In this document: positions 8,890-17,882 of the stretch, in pieces
How positions within the stretch are numbered: the first letter of the stretch is position 1
Layout of the letters: each line of letters opens with the position of its first letter
NCBI RefSeq assembly: GCF_014841615.1
Contig: NZ_JACYUG010000012.1
Coordinates: 51,574 to 115,573, forward strand
DNA from: Sphingomonas sp. CFBP 8760
GTDB lineage: Bacteria; Pseudomonadota; Alphaproteobacteria; Sphingomonadales; Sphingomonadaceae
Reading direction: 5' to 3'
Length of the DNA stretch: 64,000 nucleotides
Translations under genes and position numbers: made by a program
Notes under the pieces: model-generated
Database searches by the model: none
Seen by the model: only the letters and a program-made list of their open reading frames with translations
Told to the model about the DNA's origin: nothing

Positions 8890-9326
8890 GGTGCCGGGGT
8901 CAGCGCCCGCACCACGACCCGGTCGAACGCCGCCGTCTGGTCGGGTCGCATCAGCCTGCGCATGGCAAAGACATGCGCCAGCGTCGCTTTCTGCAACGCG
9001 CCCATCGTGTGATGCGATCGATCGACCGCTGCGGCGACGGCGGGGCCATTGTCGTGCTCCCGCTCGATCGCGGCGGCGAGGCGGGTGTTGTCGGCGCGCA
9101 ACTGCGCCTCCAGCGCCGCCCGCTGTACCGCGAAACGGGCCTCCAGCCCGTCGATCGCGGCTTCCTGCGTGGCGTCGAACACGATGTCGTTATGGAGCAA
9201 CGCGTGAAGCTCGGTGCCGCGATGCGGCGAGGACGACAGCATCCGGCCGCCCACCAACACCCCCGCAACCGCCGCAAGGAACGCCAGCACGACCGTCAGC
9301 GCGTTGCGGCGAAGCGCCGATGTCAT
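8886..9326 (-). CDS. CnrX-like periplasmic metal sensor
   Basis: A protein of 146 residues: one N-terminal membrane anchor (about residues 9-27) and a helical periplasmic domain of the CnrX/heavy-metal-resistance fold. The five CnrX metal ligands (His42, His46, Glu63, His119, Met123 in C. metallidurans) have direct counterparts with identical spacing: His41 and His45 in HALLH, Glu62 in LEAR, His118 and Met122 in HVFAM. The start at 9326 overlaps the previous stop (ATGA), although the frame is open to 9455. Expected role: bind a divalent or copper ion in the periplasm and relieve the anti-sigma. Which metal it senses here is unknown; the neighbours suggest copper. Confidence 0.82.
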   Translation of the reverse strand: MTSALRRNALTVVLAFLAAVAGVLVGGRMLSSSPHRGTELHALLHNDIVFDATQEAAIDGLEARFAVQRAALEAQLRADNTRLAAAIEREHDNGPAVAAAVDRSHHTMGALQKATLAHVFAMRRLMRPDQTAAFDRVVVRALTPAP

Positions 9327-9595
9327 CGCCCGAGCAGCAGCGTCGAGGGTGCCAGCGCGGTGTCGATACCGATCGGCCCTGCCGCCTGCGCCATGCCCCC
9401 ACCCAGGCCGGTGCCGCCGATCAGCCCCAGCACCAGCGCCGCCCCCACCGACCACAGGCCGATCGTCCGACTGGACGCCCGGTGGCGGGCATCGTCGTCG
9501 ATCGCCGCAAGGACATTCGCTTCGAGCTGATCGAGCGCAGGCGGCACCGCGATCCTCGCCAGCCGGGCCAGTCCGTTGTCGACGGGATCATCCAT
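9323..9595 (-). CDS. Small membrane anti-sigma, CnrY-like
   Basis: A protein of 90 residues with a cytoplasmic N-terminal part of about 45 residues (LARIAVPPALDQLEANVLAAI), a single membrane span (VGAALVLGLIGGTGLGGGM) and a short periplasmic tail. Size, topology and first place in the three-gene cassette match CnrY, the anti-sigma factor that binds CnrH and interacts with CnrX. It begins the cassette with a strong AGGAGG ribosome binding site; only 61 bases separate it from the upstream diguanylate cyclase, so the promoter must lie there or the cassette is read through. Sequence similarity to CnrY itself is not obvious by eye; the call rests on context. Confidence 0.7.
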   Translation of the reverse strand: MDDPVDNGLARLARIAVPPALDQLEANVLAAIDDDARHRASSRTIGLWSVGAALVLGLIGGTGLGGGMAQAAGPIGIDTALAPSTLLLGR

Positions 9596-9656
9596 GGTGG
9601 TACAACCTCCTGATCGCCATACGCATCGGCGGCCGCGATCCCTCTACCACCCGCCG

Positions 9657-11465
9657 TCAGGCAGCGACGCGCAGCGTGTTGCGACCGCCATGCTTGGCCG
9701 CATAGAGCGCATCGTCGGCCGCCTGCATCAGGCCGCTGGCATCGGCCCCGGGGTGGAACGTCGCGACCCCCAGACTGGCGGTGATGGTGCGGACGCCCGG
9801 TGCCACCGGATCGGCGGTGGCGATCGCATGACGGACCCGTTCGGCCGTGACCAGCGCCCCTTCCGACGTCACTCCATCGATGACGAGCATGAATTCCTCA
9901 CCACCGATCCGGCCGACAAGGTCGGTTTCGCGCAGCGCCATGCGGCACAATTCCGCCACGCGTACCAGCACGGCATCGCCCATCGCATGGCCATAATCGT
10001 CGTTGATCGATTTGAAATGATCGATGTCGAGCATCGCGATCGCTACCGGTTGGCCGCCGGTGGATGCGCGGACGATGCGCTCGTCCAGTACGGCCAGCGC
10101 CTTTCGCCGGTTGGCGATACCGGTCAGCTGGTCGGTTTCCGAGAGCGTGACCGCGCGGCGCGCCTCGTGCTCGGCGGCGTCGCGGGCGGCGTGGAGCGCC
10201 CGCACCGATTCGACCCGCGCGGTCACGTCCTGCATCATGCCGAACACCGCCACCGTCTGGTCATGACGATCGCGTTCCGCCTCACCGCGAACATGGACGT
10301 CGCGAACCGTGCCGTCCCGACGCATGATACGCGCGTCCAGGTCGAACGGCTCGCCCGTTATCATCAACTGGTTTACCGCATTCGTCATGCGTAGCTGATC
10401 GTCCGCATGGAACAGGCATAATGCATCATGACGCGACGGTGCCTCGCCATGTTCGTCCAGCCCGTGCATCCGGAACACCTCCGCCGACCAGAGCATCGAT
10501 CCGTCGTCGGCGGCGAACCGCCAGTGGCCGACATGCGCCGCGCGCTCGGCCATCTCCAGCAATCGCTTGTCGCGACCGATGCGGGCCATCATCCGCTCCC
10601 GCGTGGCCAGCAGCGCCGCCAGCGGCAACGCCGAACCGAGCAGGGTCAGCAGATAGAACTGGAAGAACAGCACCGCGCGCTCGACCCCGTCGACGAACGT
10701 GACCGGCCCCAGTCCATAACCGGTGGCGACCGATCCGATGATCGCGATCAGCAGCACGCTGACGGTCGCGCCGTGCGGCCCCAGCCGATAGGTTGCGGCC
10801 AGCACCCCCAGCATCGGCAGCGTCAGCAGCGGATAGGTCGATTGCGCGAATACGCCGATGCTGAGCACCGCGACACCCGTCAGGATGAGGCCGCCCTCGA
10901 TCATCACCCGCATCGGCGGCGTCGCCGGGCGCTCCATGACGATGTTCGCGCCCGTCAGCACCACGGGCGTCACGATCATCATACCCAGCGCCACCGTCGT
11001 CAGCCACGACAGGAAGACCGCGCCCGACGGGACGGGCGACACCATAATGGCCATGGTGGCGCTCACCGTACTGGCGATCACCGCCGCCAGGCAGAACCGC
11101 CCGACGCTGGCCGGATCGGCGAAGGAGAGGTCGATCGGGCGTTGCCGCCGCAACAGATACGTCGCCAGCACCGATTCGCTGACATTGATGATCGAGAAGC
11201 CGAGCGCACGAGGCCAGGCTGCGCCGGCATCCATATTGGCGGTAAAGCTGGCGACACCCGCCGCGATCATGAAGGCGGGCCAGCGTTTTGGCGGAGACAG
11301 CAGCAGCGCCGACAGCAGGATGCCGCTGGCGGGCCAGATCGTCGCGACCCCGTCGATCCCGCGGGTGAGGTGGAGCGACAGCGAGGCGAAACAGAAATAG
11401 GCCAGCCCCAAGAGGATCGGCCACAGCACGATATGGTCAATGCGGATTGAGCGGGCGGCCATCAC
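9657..11465 (-). CDS. MASE1-PAS-GGDEF diguanylate cyclase
   Basis: A protein of 602 residues. The first 290 or so form eight or more membrane spans of the MASE1 sensory type (LTRGIDGVATIWPASGI). A PAS domain follows (about 300-420; ERAAHVGHWRF to FGMMQDVTARVE), then a GGDEF domain (about 440-600) with an intact active site RIGGEEF. An RxxD product-inhibition site (RETD) lies exactly five residues before GGEEF, so an active, feedback-inhibited enzyme making c-di-GMP is likely. The signal is unknown. It sits upstream of the copper-sensing cassette in the same direction but probably works independently. Confidence 0.93.
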   Translation of the reverse strand: MMAARSIRIDHIVLWPILLGLAYFCFASLSLHLTRGIDGVATIWPASGILLSALLLSPPKRWPAFMIAAGVASFTANMDAGAAWPRALGFSIINVSESVLATYLLRRQRPIDLSFADPASVGRFCLAAVIASTVSATMAIMVSPVPSGAVFLSWLTTVALGMMIVTPVVLTGANIVMERPATPPMRVMIEGGLILTGVAVLSIGVFAQSTYPLLTLPMLGVLAATYRLGPHGATVSVLLIAIIGSVATGYGLGPVTFVDGVERAVLFFQFYLLTLLGSALPLAALLATRERMMARIGRDKRLLEMAERAAHVGHWRFAADDGSMLWSAEVFRMHGLDEHGEAPSRHDALCLFHADDQLRMTNAVNQLMITGEPFDLDARIMRRDGTVRDVHVRGEAERDRHDQTVAVFGMMQDVTARVESVRALHAARDAAEHEARRAVTLSETDQLTGIANRRKALAVLDERIVRASTGGQPVAIAMLDIDHFKSINDDYGHAMGDAVLVRVAELCRMALRETDLVGRIGGEEFMLVIDGVTSEGALVTAERVRHAIATADPVAPGVRTITASLGVATFHPGADASGLMQAADDALYAAKHGGRNTLRVAA

Positions 11466-11567
11466 CCCCTGCTTACGATAACCAAGATTAACGTACCACC
11501 GCCAAGCATCTGATCGGGGTCAACGCATACAAGTTTGTGGTGAAACGATTTTCAGATCGGTCGGACC

Positions 11568-11595
11568 GGGCGGACGGCAACGCGGCCGCCCGCCC
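11568..11595 (-). terminator. Hairpin after the TonB receptor gene
   Basis: Seven bases beyond the stop of the receptor gene, gggcggacgg pairs with ccgcccgccc (11568-11577 with 11586-11595): nine G-C pairs and one mismatch around an eight-base loop. Reading on the minus strand there is no immediate T-run, so it is either a weak intrinsic terminator or an RNA-stabilising hairpin. Confidence 0.45.
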
Positions 11596-11602
11596 TGCCC
11601 GA

Positions 11603-14521
11603 TCAGAACTTCACCCGCACGCCGCCATAGACGCGCCGACCATAGGTTTCGATGATGTTGCGGCGATAGATGCTCGCCGCATTCTCGGTACGCTGCGCAT
11701 TGAACACGTTCACGCCTTCCAGGAACACCGAGACGTTGTCGGTCAGCGTCGCGCTGGCCGAGGCATCCCACTGCCCGAACGGCTCACCCACCGCCGGGTT
11801 GTTGCCGCGGTCGAGCGCCGCGATCACGAAACGCGACCGCCAGTTGTACGACAGCCGGGCCGAGATCGTCCCATCGTCATAATAACCCGACAGGTTGTAG
11901 CTGTGCTTCGACAGGCCGGGGAAGGTCAGCGAATCACCGGTGAAATAGTCCCGCTGATTATATCCCTTGTCGTCCGAATAGGTGTAGTTCGCCGTCACCC
12001 CGAAGCTGTCGAACGGCTGGGGCAGGAATTCGAACGCGAACTGGCCGCCGAGTTCGGCACCGTTGATCTGCACCTTCGACGTGCCGTTGACCGGCAGCGT
12101 GATCGTGTAGTTGACGCCGTCGATCACCTCCTGTTGCGTCGTGCGGTCGACGAACGAGCTGATGTCCTTGCGGAACAGCGTCGCGGAGACGAAATTGACC
12201 CGGCTGATGTACCATTCCACGCCCAGATCATATTGCGCGGCGCGATAGGGCTGGAGGCCGGGGTTGCCTCGCGATCCGGTCAGCCCGAGGATGTCGAGCG
12301 TGAAGCGCGGCGCCAGATCGGCGGGCGACGGCCGGGCGATCACCTCCGTCGCGGTGGCGCGCAGCTGGAGCTTGTTGGGGATCAGCTCCATCTTCAGGTT
12401 CAGGCTGGGCAGGAACTCGGTATATTCGCCCTGTGACCTGAACGGCGTGACCGAACCTGGGCGATTCTGCGCCGGCACTGGTGCCACCACGACCGATCCG
12501 CGCGTGCTGGTCTTCGTATTGATGACGCGGCCGCCGACCACACCGGTCAGTCGCTTGCCGAACGGTTCGAACTCGAACGCGGCGGAGACATAGGCAGCGA
12601 GGTTCTTGTCGGTGACACCCCAGGTATCCGCCGCCACCGGATTGACGAACGGATCGGGAATGCCCGCCGCGTTGGCGACGTCCATGCCCAGGTTCAGCCA
12701 GCGGTTGATGCCGTTGAAGCCGAGATCGCCGGTGTTGAAGAAATCATGGTCGCCCAGCGTTGCGTTCGGACCGACGATGTTCTGGATCTGGCTGATGATC
12801 GCGGCATTGGTGCCGGTCGACTGGATGATCGGCTGGGACGACCCGCTGGCATAGCTGGCTTGGGTGATATTGCCGAAGCCCGGCGTATTCGCGACATACC
12901 CGTTATAGGTTCTGGTCCCGTCGAACAGACGGCTGGTGACCTTCACGTCGCGCTTCTGCACGCCGATCTTCAGCGAGGTCAGCCACGTCTCCGGCTTGTA
13001 TTCGCCGTCCAGCTTGAAATCGATCTCGCGCTGGTTGTTGTAGCGCGGGCGACGCAGCACGGCGAACTGGGTGATACCCGTCGTGGTCGTCGGATCGATC
13101 GGCAGGATGATGTTGGGCGCCTGCTGGTCGCCGGTATAATCAATCGTGATCGACGGCAGCCCCTGTGCGGTCGCGGTGGCGTTGATCTCGTTATTATACG
13201 CCTTGGCCTTGGCATAGCTGGCGCGGCCGGTGACCTTGAATTGATCGGTCACGTCCCAGTCGGCGCCGACCTGCCCGTTGAACTGCTGCCGGTCGATCAC
13301 GCCCAGGATGTTGCGATAGGACGCGCTGAGGCCACCGGCGCCGCCGGTTGGTCCGACGAACGTCACCTTGTCGACTGTCTGGTCAGGGCCCAGCGTCGTA
13401 TTGGCGAGGTCGACGCCGCCGTTCGGCAGCCCCGACTGTGTGGTGCCGAGTTGCAGGAACTGCGTGTCGATCTTCTGCTTGCCGCGGGTATAGGTGCCCT
13501 CGACGAAGGCGCGCACATCGTCGCTCGGCCGCCACTCGACGATGCCGTTGAATGCGTAACGCTCGGTCAGTTCGCGATTGATGACGTAGCGGGGCACGTC
13601 CGGGAAGAAGTCGCCGAAGCCGTTATTGTCGATGTCGACGCAGCGGGACTGGTTGCGGCCGACGAGGCAGCCGGTGCTCGTCGGGTTGGCCGCGGAATTG
13701 GGAAAACGCTCGATCTGGCGCCAGCCGGTGGTGCGCGCCTGATCGTACCACAGGCTGCGCTTTTCGTAGGTGGCGGAACCGAGGACGCCGATCGTGTCGT
13801 TGGCGAACAGCTTGCTGCCGATCAGCGCGAACTTCGGGTCGACGCGGTCGGCAAGGTCGCCGTACACCGCCTGCGCGGAGCCGGACAGGAAACCCTCCTT
13901 GGCGTCGAACGGCCGGCGCGTGATGATCCGGACGGTGCCGCCAAGCCCGCCTTCGGTCATGTCGGCGGTGGCGGACTTCACCACTTCGAGGCGCGAGACG
14001 AACTCGGCGGGAATGTCGCGGAACTCGACCGAACGGGTCGCGACACCCGCACCGGTCGACAGCGCGGTCTGGCCGTTGATCTCGACGCGGTTGAGCGCGG
14101 GGTCCGCACCACGGATCGACACACCGGAGCCTTCGCCGCCCGCGCGGGTGATCTGCACGCCGGTGACGCGCTGCAACGCCTCGCCGACGTTCTTGTCCGG
14201 GAACTTGCCGATATCCTCCGCCGAGATCGCGTCGAGCACCTGCGCCGAGTCGCGCTTGGCACTGAGCGCATTGGCCAGACTGGCGCGAATGCCGGTGACG
14301 ACGATGTCGGGGCCGCTGGCGTCGTCAGCGACCGGCGCCGGCTGGGTCGGCTGTTCGGTGGTCGATTGGACAGGCGCCGGTGTCGGCGCGGGCGCGCCTT
14401 GCGGCGTGGTGGTGATCGGTGCGGTCTGGGCCGCGGCGCCGGACGCGGCAGCCAGCAGCAGGGCGGCGCCGAGCGCCACGCGCGAGGTGCCGCTGAGTAC
14501 GGCGATAGTCGAATGGGTCAT
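11603..14521 (-). CDS. TonB-dependent receptor, Xanthomonas/Caulobacter type
   Basis: An outer-membrane receptor of 972 residues. Signal peptide to about residue 32 (ALLLAAASGAAAQ), a Pro/Thr-rich stretch, the TonB-box-like DIVVTGI near residue 75, a plug domain (FPDKNVGEALQRVTGVQI, VSIRGADPALNRVEINGQ) and a 22-stranded-type barrel ending in YGRRVYGGVRVKF. The aromatic C terminus is the usual outer-membrane insertion signal. This large subfamily is expanded in Caulobacter, xanthomonads and sphingomonads and usually takes up oligosaccharides or other large nutrients. No sugar-utilisation genes flank it, so the substrate cannot be inferred. Confidence 0.93.
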   Translation of the reverse strand: MTHSTIAVLSGTSRVALGAALLLAAASGAAAQTAPITTTPQGAPAPTPAPVQSTTEQPTQPAPVADDASGPDIVVTGIRASLANALSAKRDSAQVLDAISAEDIGKFPDKNVGEALQRVTGVQITRAGGEGSGVSIRGADPALNRVEINGQTALSTGAGVATRSVEFRDIPAEFVSRLEVVKSATADMTEGGLGGTVRIITRRPFDAKEGFLSGSAQAVYGDLADRVDPKFALIGSKLFANDTIGVLGSATYEKRSLWYDQARTTGWRQIERFPNSAANPTSTGCLVGRNQSRCVDIDNNGFGDFFPDVPRYVINRELTERYAFNGIVEWRPSDDVRAFVEGTYTRGKQKIDTQFLQLGTTQSGLPNGGVDLANTTLGPDQTVDKVTFVGPTGGAGGLSASYRNILGVIDRQQFNGQVGADWDVTDQFKVTGRASYAKAKAYNNEINATATAQGLPSITIDYTGDQQAPNIILPIDPTTTTGITQFAVLRRPRYNNQREIDFKLDGEYKPETWLTSLKIGVQKRDVKVTSRLFDGTRTYNGYVANTPGFGNITQASYASGSSQPIIQSTGTNAAIISQIQNIVGPNATLGDHDFFNTGDLGFNGINRWLNLGMDVANAAGIPDPFVNPVAADTWGVTDKNLAAYVSAAFEFEPFGKRLTGVVGGRVINTKTSTRGSVVVAPVPAQNRPGSVTPFRSQGEYTEFLPSLNLKMELIPNKLQLRATATEVIARPSPADLAPRFTLDILGLTGSRGNPGLQPYRAAQYDLGVEWYISRVNFVSATLFRKDISSFVDRTTQQEVIDGVNYTITLPVNGTSKVQINGAELGGQFAFEFLPQPFDSFGVTANYTYSDDKGYNQRDYFTGDSLTFPGLSKHSYNLSGYYDDGTISARLSYNWRSRFVIAALDRGNNPAVGEPFGQWDASASATLTDNVSVFLEGVNVFNAQRTENAASIYRRNIIETYGRRVYGGVRVKF

Positions 14522-14585
14522 CGATCCCCTCCATCACATGGGAGTGTACGCACCCGCGTAGGGGTATTTGCACCGACGGTTTCCC

Positions 14586-14591
14586 ATTATA
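14586..14591 (-). promoter_or_regulatory. Possible -10 box for the TonB receptor
   Basis: Read on the minus strand this hexamer is a perfect TATAAT, 65 bases before the receptor start and preceding a GC-rich leader. No good -35 is present at 16-18 bases, so it may be an activator-dependent promoter or chance. The rest of the 301-base gap to the divergent permease gene shows nothing else clear. Confidence 0.35.
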
Positions 14592-14822
14592 TGGCATTGG
14601 GTCTCGTTTCTTGGATTTGCCCTACGCTTGTTGGGATGGCGGCGTCAAGCGAGCGTCATTGGTCCTCCCATTGTGCCTGTCATTCGATTGCCGTTTTCCG
14701 CCAAGGCGTTGCGGATGCCGGACGAGCCGTCACCTGCAGCTCCCTGCCGTCATCTGTCGTCATGCCCGTGGCCATCGCGACGACAGATGGCCTATGGCCG
14801 GCGAACGACATGGGGGTGTTGC

Positions 14823-15611
14823 ATGGAACCGGAGATTGGCCTGACGATCCTGCTGATGGCGGCGGCGTTCGTCGCCGGCATGATCGATGCCGTGGCGGGC
14901 GGTGGTGGGCTCATCACGATCCCGGCGCTGCTGGCGGCGGGCATTCCACCGATCCAGGCACTGGCGACCAACAAGCTGCAAAGCTCGTTCGGCACCGCCG
15001 GGGCGGTCATCGCCTATACCCGCCGGGGCCATATCGATCTGCGGCGGTCGATGCTCCCCGCACTCGGGGCATTCATGGGGGCGGGGCTGGGAGCGTATCT
15101 GCTGACGCTGATCGATCCGGGCTTCCTTTCCGGCTTCCTGCCCATGCTCCTGATCGCGATGGCGATCTATTTCCTGCTCGCCCCCCGGATGGGTGACGAG
15201 GATCGCCATGCCCGACTTGGACCGGCGATACTGGTCGCGGTGGCGTTCGGCATCGGCTGCTATGACGGGTTCTTCGGGCCGGGAACGGGATCGTTCTTCA
15301 CGACCGCACTGGTCGCGTTGTTCGGGCTGGGCATGATCCGTGCCGTGGCGCGGGCCAAGTTGCTTAATCTGGCGAGCAATCTTGCCGGCCTCGCCGTGCT
15401 GACGATCGGCGGCCATGTGCTGTGGGTGACGGGGCTGGCGATGGCGGTCGCCAGTGTCGCGGGCGGACAGGTCGGCGCCTATGCGACGATGCGGTTCGGG
15501 TCGGGCGTGGCGCGGCCGCTGCTGATCGTCGTGTCGTTGGCACTGACCGCCAAGCTGCTCGCGGACCCCGCCAACCCACTGACCCGCACCGTGCTGGGCT
15601 GGTTCGCCTGA
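14823..15611 (+). CDS. TSUP family (TauE/SafE) membrane permease
   Basis: A protein of 262 residues with about eight membrane spans in two related halves, the fold of the TauE/SafE permeases that move sulfite, sulfoacetate or other organic anions. The N-terminal signature FVAGMIDAVAGGGGLITIP and the repeat signature CYDGFFGPGTGSFF are both present. The start at 14823 places the first span directly at the N terminus (MEPEIGLTILLMAAAF); the frame is open to 14568 but upstream codons are not membrane-like. The ribosome binding site is weak. It stands alone, so the substrate is unknown. Confidence 0.88.
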   Translation: MEPEIGLTILLMAAAFVAGMIDAVAGGGGLITIPALLAAGIPPIQALATNKLQSSFGTAGAVIAYTRRGHIDLRRSMLPALGAFMGAGLGAYLLTLIDPGFLSGFLPMLLIAMAIYFLLAPRMGDEDRHARLGPAILVAVAFGIGCYDGFFGPGTGSFFTTALVALFGLGMIRAVARAKLLNLASNLAGLAVLTIGGHVLWVTGLAMAVASVAGGQVGAYATMRFGSGVARPLLIVVSLALTAKLLADPANPLTRTVLGWFA

Positions 15612-15689
15612 CTTTGCCGGCAGGTCGGAATAGTCTCGGCAGCAACGAGGTTGATGGCGTCGCGGCAGGCTGGTTAGGGCACCACGCCC

Positions 15690-17717
15690 TCATCCAGCCG
15701 GCGCAAACGAAAAGAGTTGCGTCTTGATCGACGCCGGTGCCCCCGGCTTGAACCAGTTGGTGTCCTGGATATGGCTGGCGGTCACATACAGCCGCCCATC
15801 GGGCCCTTCGGAAAAGGTATCCGGCCAACGCAGGCGTGGATCGGTCAACACCTGCTCGACCCGGTCACCCACCAGTCGCGACACCGCATTGTCGGTCGGC
15901 GAGGTCAGGTAGAGCACCCCCGCCCTGCTCATCCACAATCCATCGGCGACATGCGTCTGCGCGACCGTCGTCACCCTGCCGGCGCGTTCACGTTCGTCGA
16001 TTTCCGGACGGAGCAACTGCGTATCGATGCTGTAGAGCGTCCTGCCGGTCAGCGCCTGATAGTAAAGCGTGCCGCCGTCGTTGGAGATCGCGATGCCGTC
16101 GGCGGCGAACGCCGGTTGGCGGCCGTCGGGCCGGACCAGCGGCTTGCCGTCGGTCGTCACCGTCACGGTCGGGTCGACCTGGGTGGAGGGATGACCGTCG
16201 AGCGCGCGGAACGCCGTGCCGCTTTCCAGATCGATCACGATGATCGCGCCGCGCGTACCGCTGTCGGTGATGTATCCCGTCCGGCCATCGGGCGAGAAGC
16301 GGATATCGTTGAGGTAGGTGCCCTGCAACGCGACATCGCCCGCCACCTTGATGACCTTCGTCACGCGATCGGTCGCGAGATCGATCTTCACCAGCTTGGG
16401 CGCCCCTTCGAGAATTTTCTCGTTCCCCGGTGCGCCGGGGTCAAGCACCCAGAGATTGCCCTGGCGATCCGGCACGATCGACTGGACGCAGACGAAATAG
16501 TCACCGACCGGCAGTTCGTTGGCGCGCGCATTGCGCCAGCTGTTCCACTTGCCATCGGGATAGGGTTTGAGCGAACCGTCCTCCAGCACCTCCGCGACCG
16601 AGATCGGCGCATCGTCGGTCCAGCGCGGGAAGTTGACGAAGCGGCGGCCATCCGCCGTCACCGCGACGCCGGTGACCTGATGATCGAACTCTGCGACCTG
16701 CGTCAGCGGGCCGGCCGTGCGTTTCGCCTGCGCGACACCAATCGCGGCGGCGGCGATCACACCCAGCGCCGCGGCCCCGGCGAGGTAGGGCTTGCCCTTG
16801 TGCATGTAGAGGCTGCGGTCGGTGGTGTCGGCGAGATCGGCGGGATCGCCGGTGAACAGCGCCAGCAGATGCCGCGACACGGCCTGCGGGTTCTCCCGCT
16901 GCGGGAAATGGCCGACGCCGGCGAGGGTGACGACGGCGAATGGTCCATCGAACCTGGCCGGCACGTCCTTGCTGGCGGATGGCGGATTGATGCCGTCGAC
17001 CGCGCCCTGAACGTACAAGGCCGGCAGCGACAACGTCTTCGTCTCCCTCACCTTGTCGTCCAGCCATCGACTGCGGGGATCGGGGGACGCCTCGTCCCAC
17101 CGGGCACGGTAGCTGTGCAGCGTGACATCGGCCCAGTCGGGATTGTCGAACGAGCGCGCGACCCGGTCGAACGTCTCCTCGTCGAACCAGCCGGACGGCG
17201 ACCAGTTGCGCCAGTGGATATGGGCAAAGCCTGGGCGATCGTCCCGCACCGCCTGCGCGCCGCGCGCGGTCGCCATGAACCAGTGATACCATTGCCGCTG
17301 TGCCTGTTCGAACGGCGGGGTCGGCATTCCGCCCAGCCGGGGCGGGGTCGACAGCATCGCCAGCCGCTCGACCCGGTCGGGCCAGCCGACCGCCAGTGCC
17401 TCCGCGGCATTGGCGCCCCAGTCATGGCCGGCGACCATGAACCGGTCGACCCCCAGCGCATCCATCAGCGCGATCGCATCGAGCGCCAGCACCGCGCTGT
17501 CGCCGGTACGCGCGGCATCCCCGATGAAGGTCGTCGCCCCGAAACCACGCAGGCTCGGCACGATCACCCGCAGACCGGCAGCGGTCAGGGCGGGTACGAC
17601 CGCGTCCCACGTCGACGCATCATCGGGCCAGCCGTGCAACAGCAGGACCGGCGTTCCCGCCGGATCGCCATGATCGGCATAATCGATGTGCAGATGCTCG
17701 GTGCTGATGGTCGGCAT
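15690..17717 (-). CDS. Alpha/beta-hydrolase fused to SMP-30-like propeller
   Basis: One uninterrupted frame of 675 residues from the ATG at 17717 (AGGAG 11 bases upstream) joins two enzymes. Residues 1-290 are an alpha/beta hydrolase of the epoxide-hydrolase/haloalkane-dehalogenase type: oxyanion motif HGWPD, nucleophile Asp99 in GHDWGA, acid Asp241 and base His270 in GVGHFP. From Met305 comes what looks like a signal peptide or membrane span (YLAGAAALGVIAAAAIGVAQA), then a beta-propeller of the SMP-30/yellow (major royal jelly) type (GNLWVLDPGAPG, DIRFSPDGRTGYITDSG). No binding site precedes Met305, so the second part is probably not an independent gene. The hydrolase would be cytoplasmic and the propeller periplasmic if the span inserts. 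Substrates are unknown. An undetected sequencing error or lost stop codon is the alternative explanation. Confidence 0.78.
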   Translation of the reverse strand: MPTISTEHLHIDYADHGDPAGTPVLLLHGWPDDASTWDAVVPALTAAGLRVIVPSLRGFGATTFIGDAARTGDSAVLALDAIALMDALGVDRFMVAGHDWGANAAEALAVGWPDRVERLAMLSTPPRLGGMPTPPFEQAQRQWYHWFMATARGAQAVRDDRPGFAHIHWRNWSPSGWFDEETFDRVARSFDNPDWADVTLHSYRARWDEASPDPRSRWLDDKVRETKTLSLPALYVQGAVDGINPPSASKDVPARFDGPFAVVTLAGVGHFPQRENPQAVSRHLLALFTGDPADLADTTDRSLYMHKGKPYLAGAAALGVIAAAAIGVAQAKRTAGPLTQVAEFDHQVTGVAVTADGRRFVNFPRWTDDAPISVAEVLEDGSLKPYPDGKWNSWRNARANELPVGDYFVCVQSIVPDRQGNLWVLDPGAPGNEKILEGAPKLVKIDLATDRVTKVIKVAGDVALQGTYLNDIRFSPDGRTGYITDSGTRGAIIVIDLESGTAFRALDGHPSTQVDPTVTVTTDGKPLVRPDGRQPAFAADGIAISNDGGTLYYQALTGRTLYSIDTQLLRPEIDERERAGRVTTVAQTHVADGLWMSRAGVLYLTSPTDNAVSRLVGDRVEQVLTDPRLRWPDTFSEGPDGRLYVTASHIQDTNWFKPGAPASIKTQLFSFAPAG

Positions 17718-17882
17718 GGGGAACGATGCTCCTGTCGTTCTTGGCAGAACCCGGTCCGCGCGGCCTGCGTTCCCGGAAAACATGCCTGATCTACGTCGGT
17801 TACATCGGATCGCGGCAGGTGTTCGCACCATCCGCCGCAAGAGCCGATGTAGCCATGCCCCCGGATCATCCGTTGAGCGGCC

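Noticed and set aside
9326-9455. Longer N terminus for the CnrX-like protein
   Set aside because: The extra residues are a Gly/Arg-rich shadow of the anti-sigma gene, and the ATGA overlap at 9326 explains the start.
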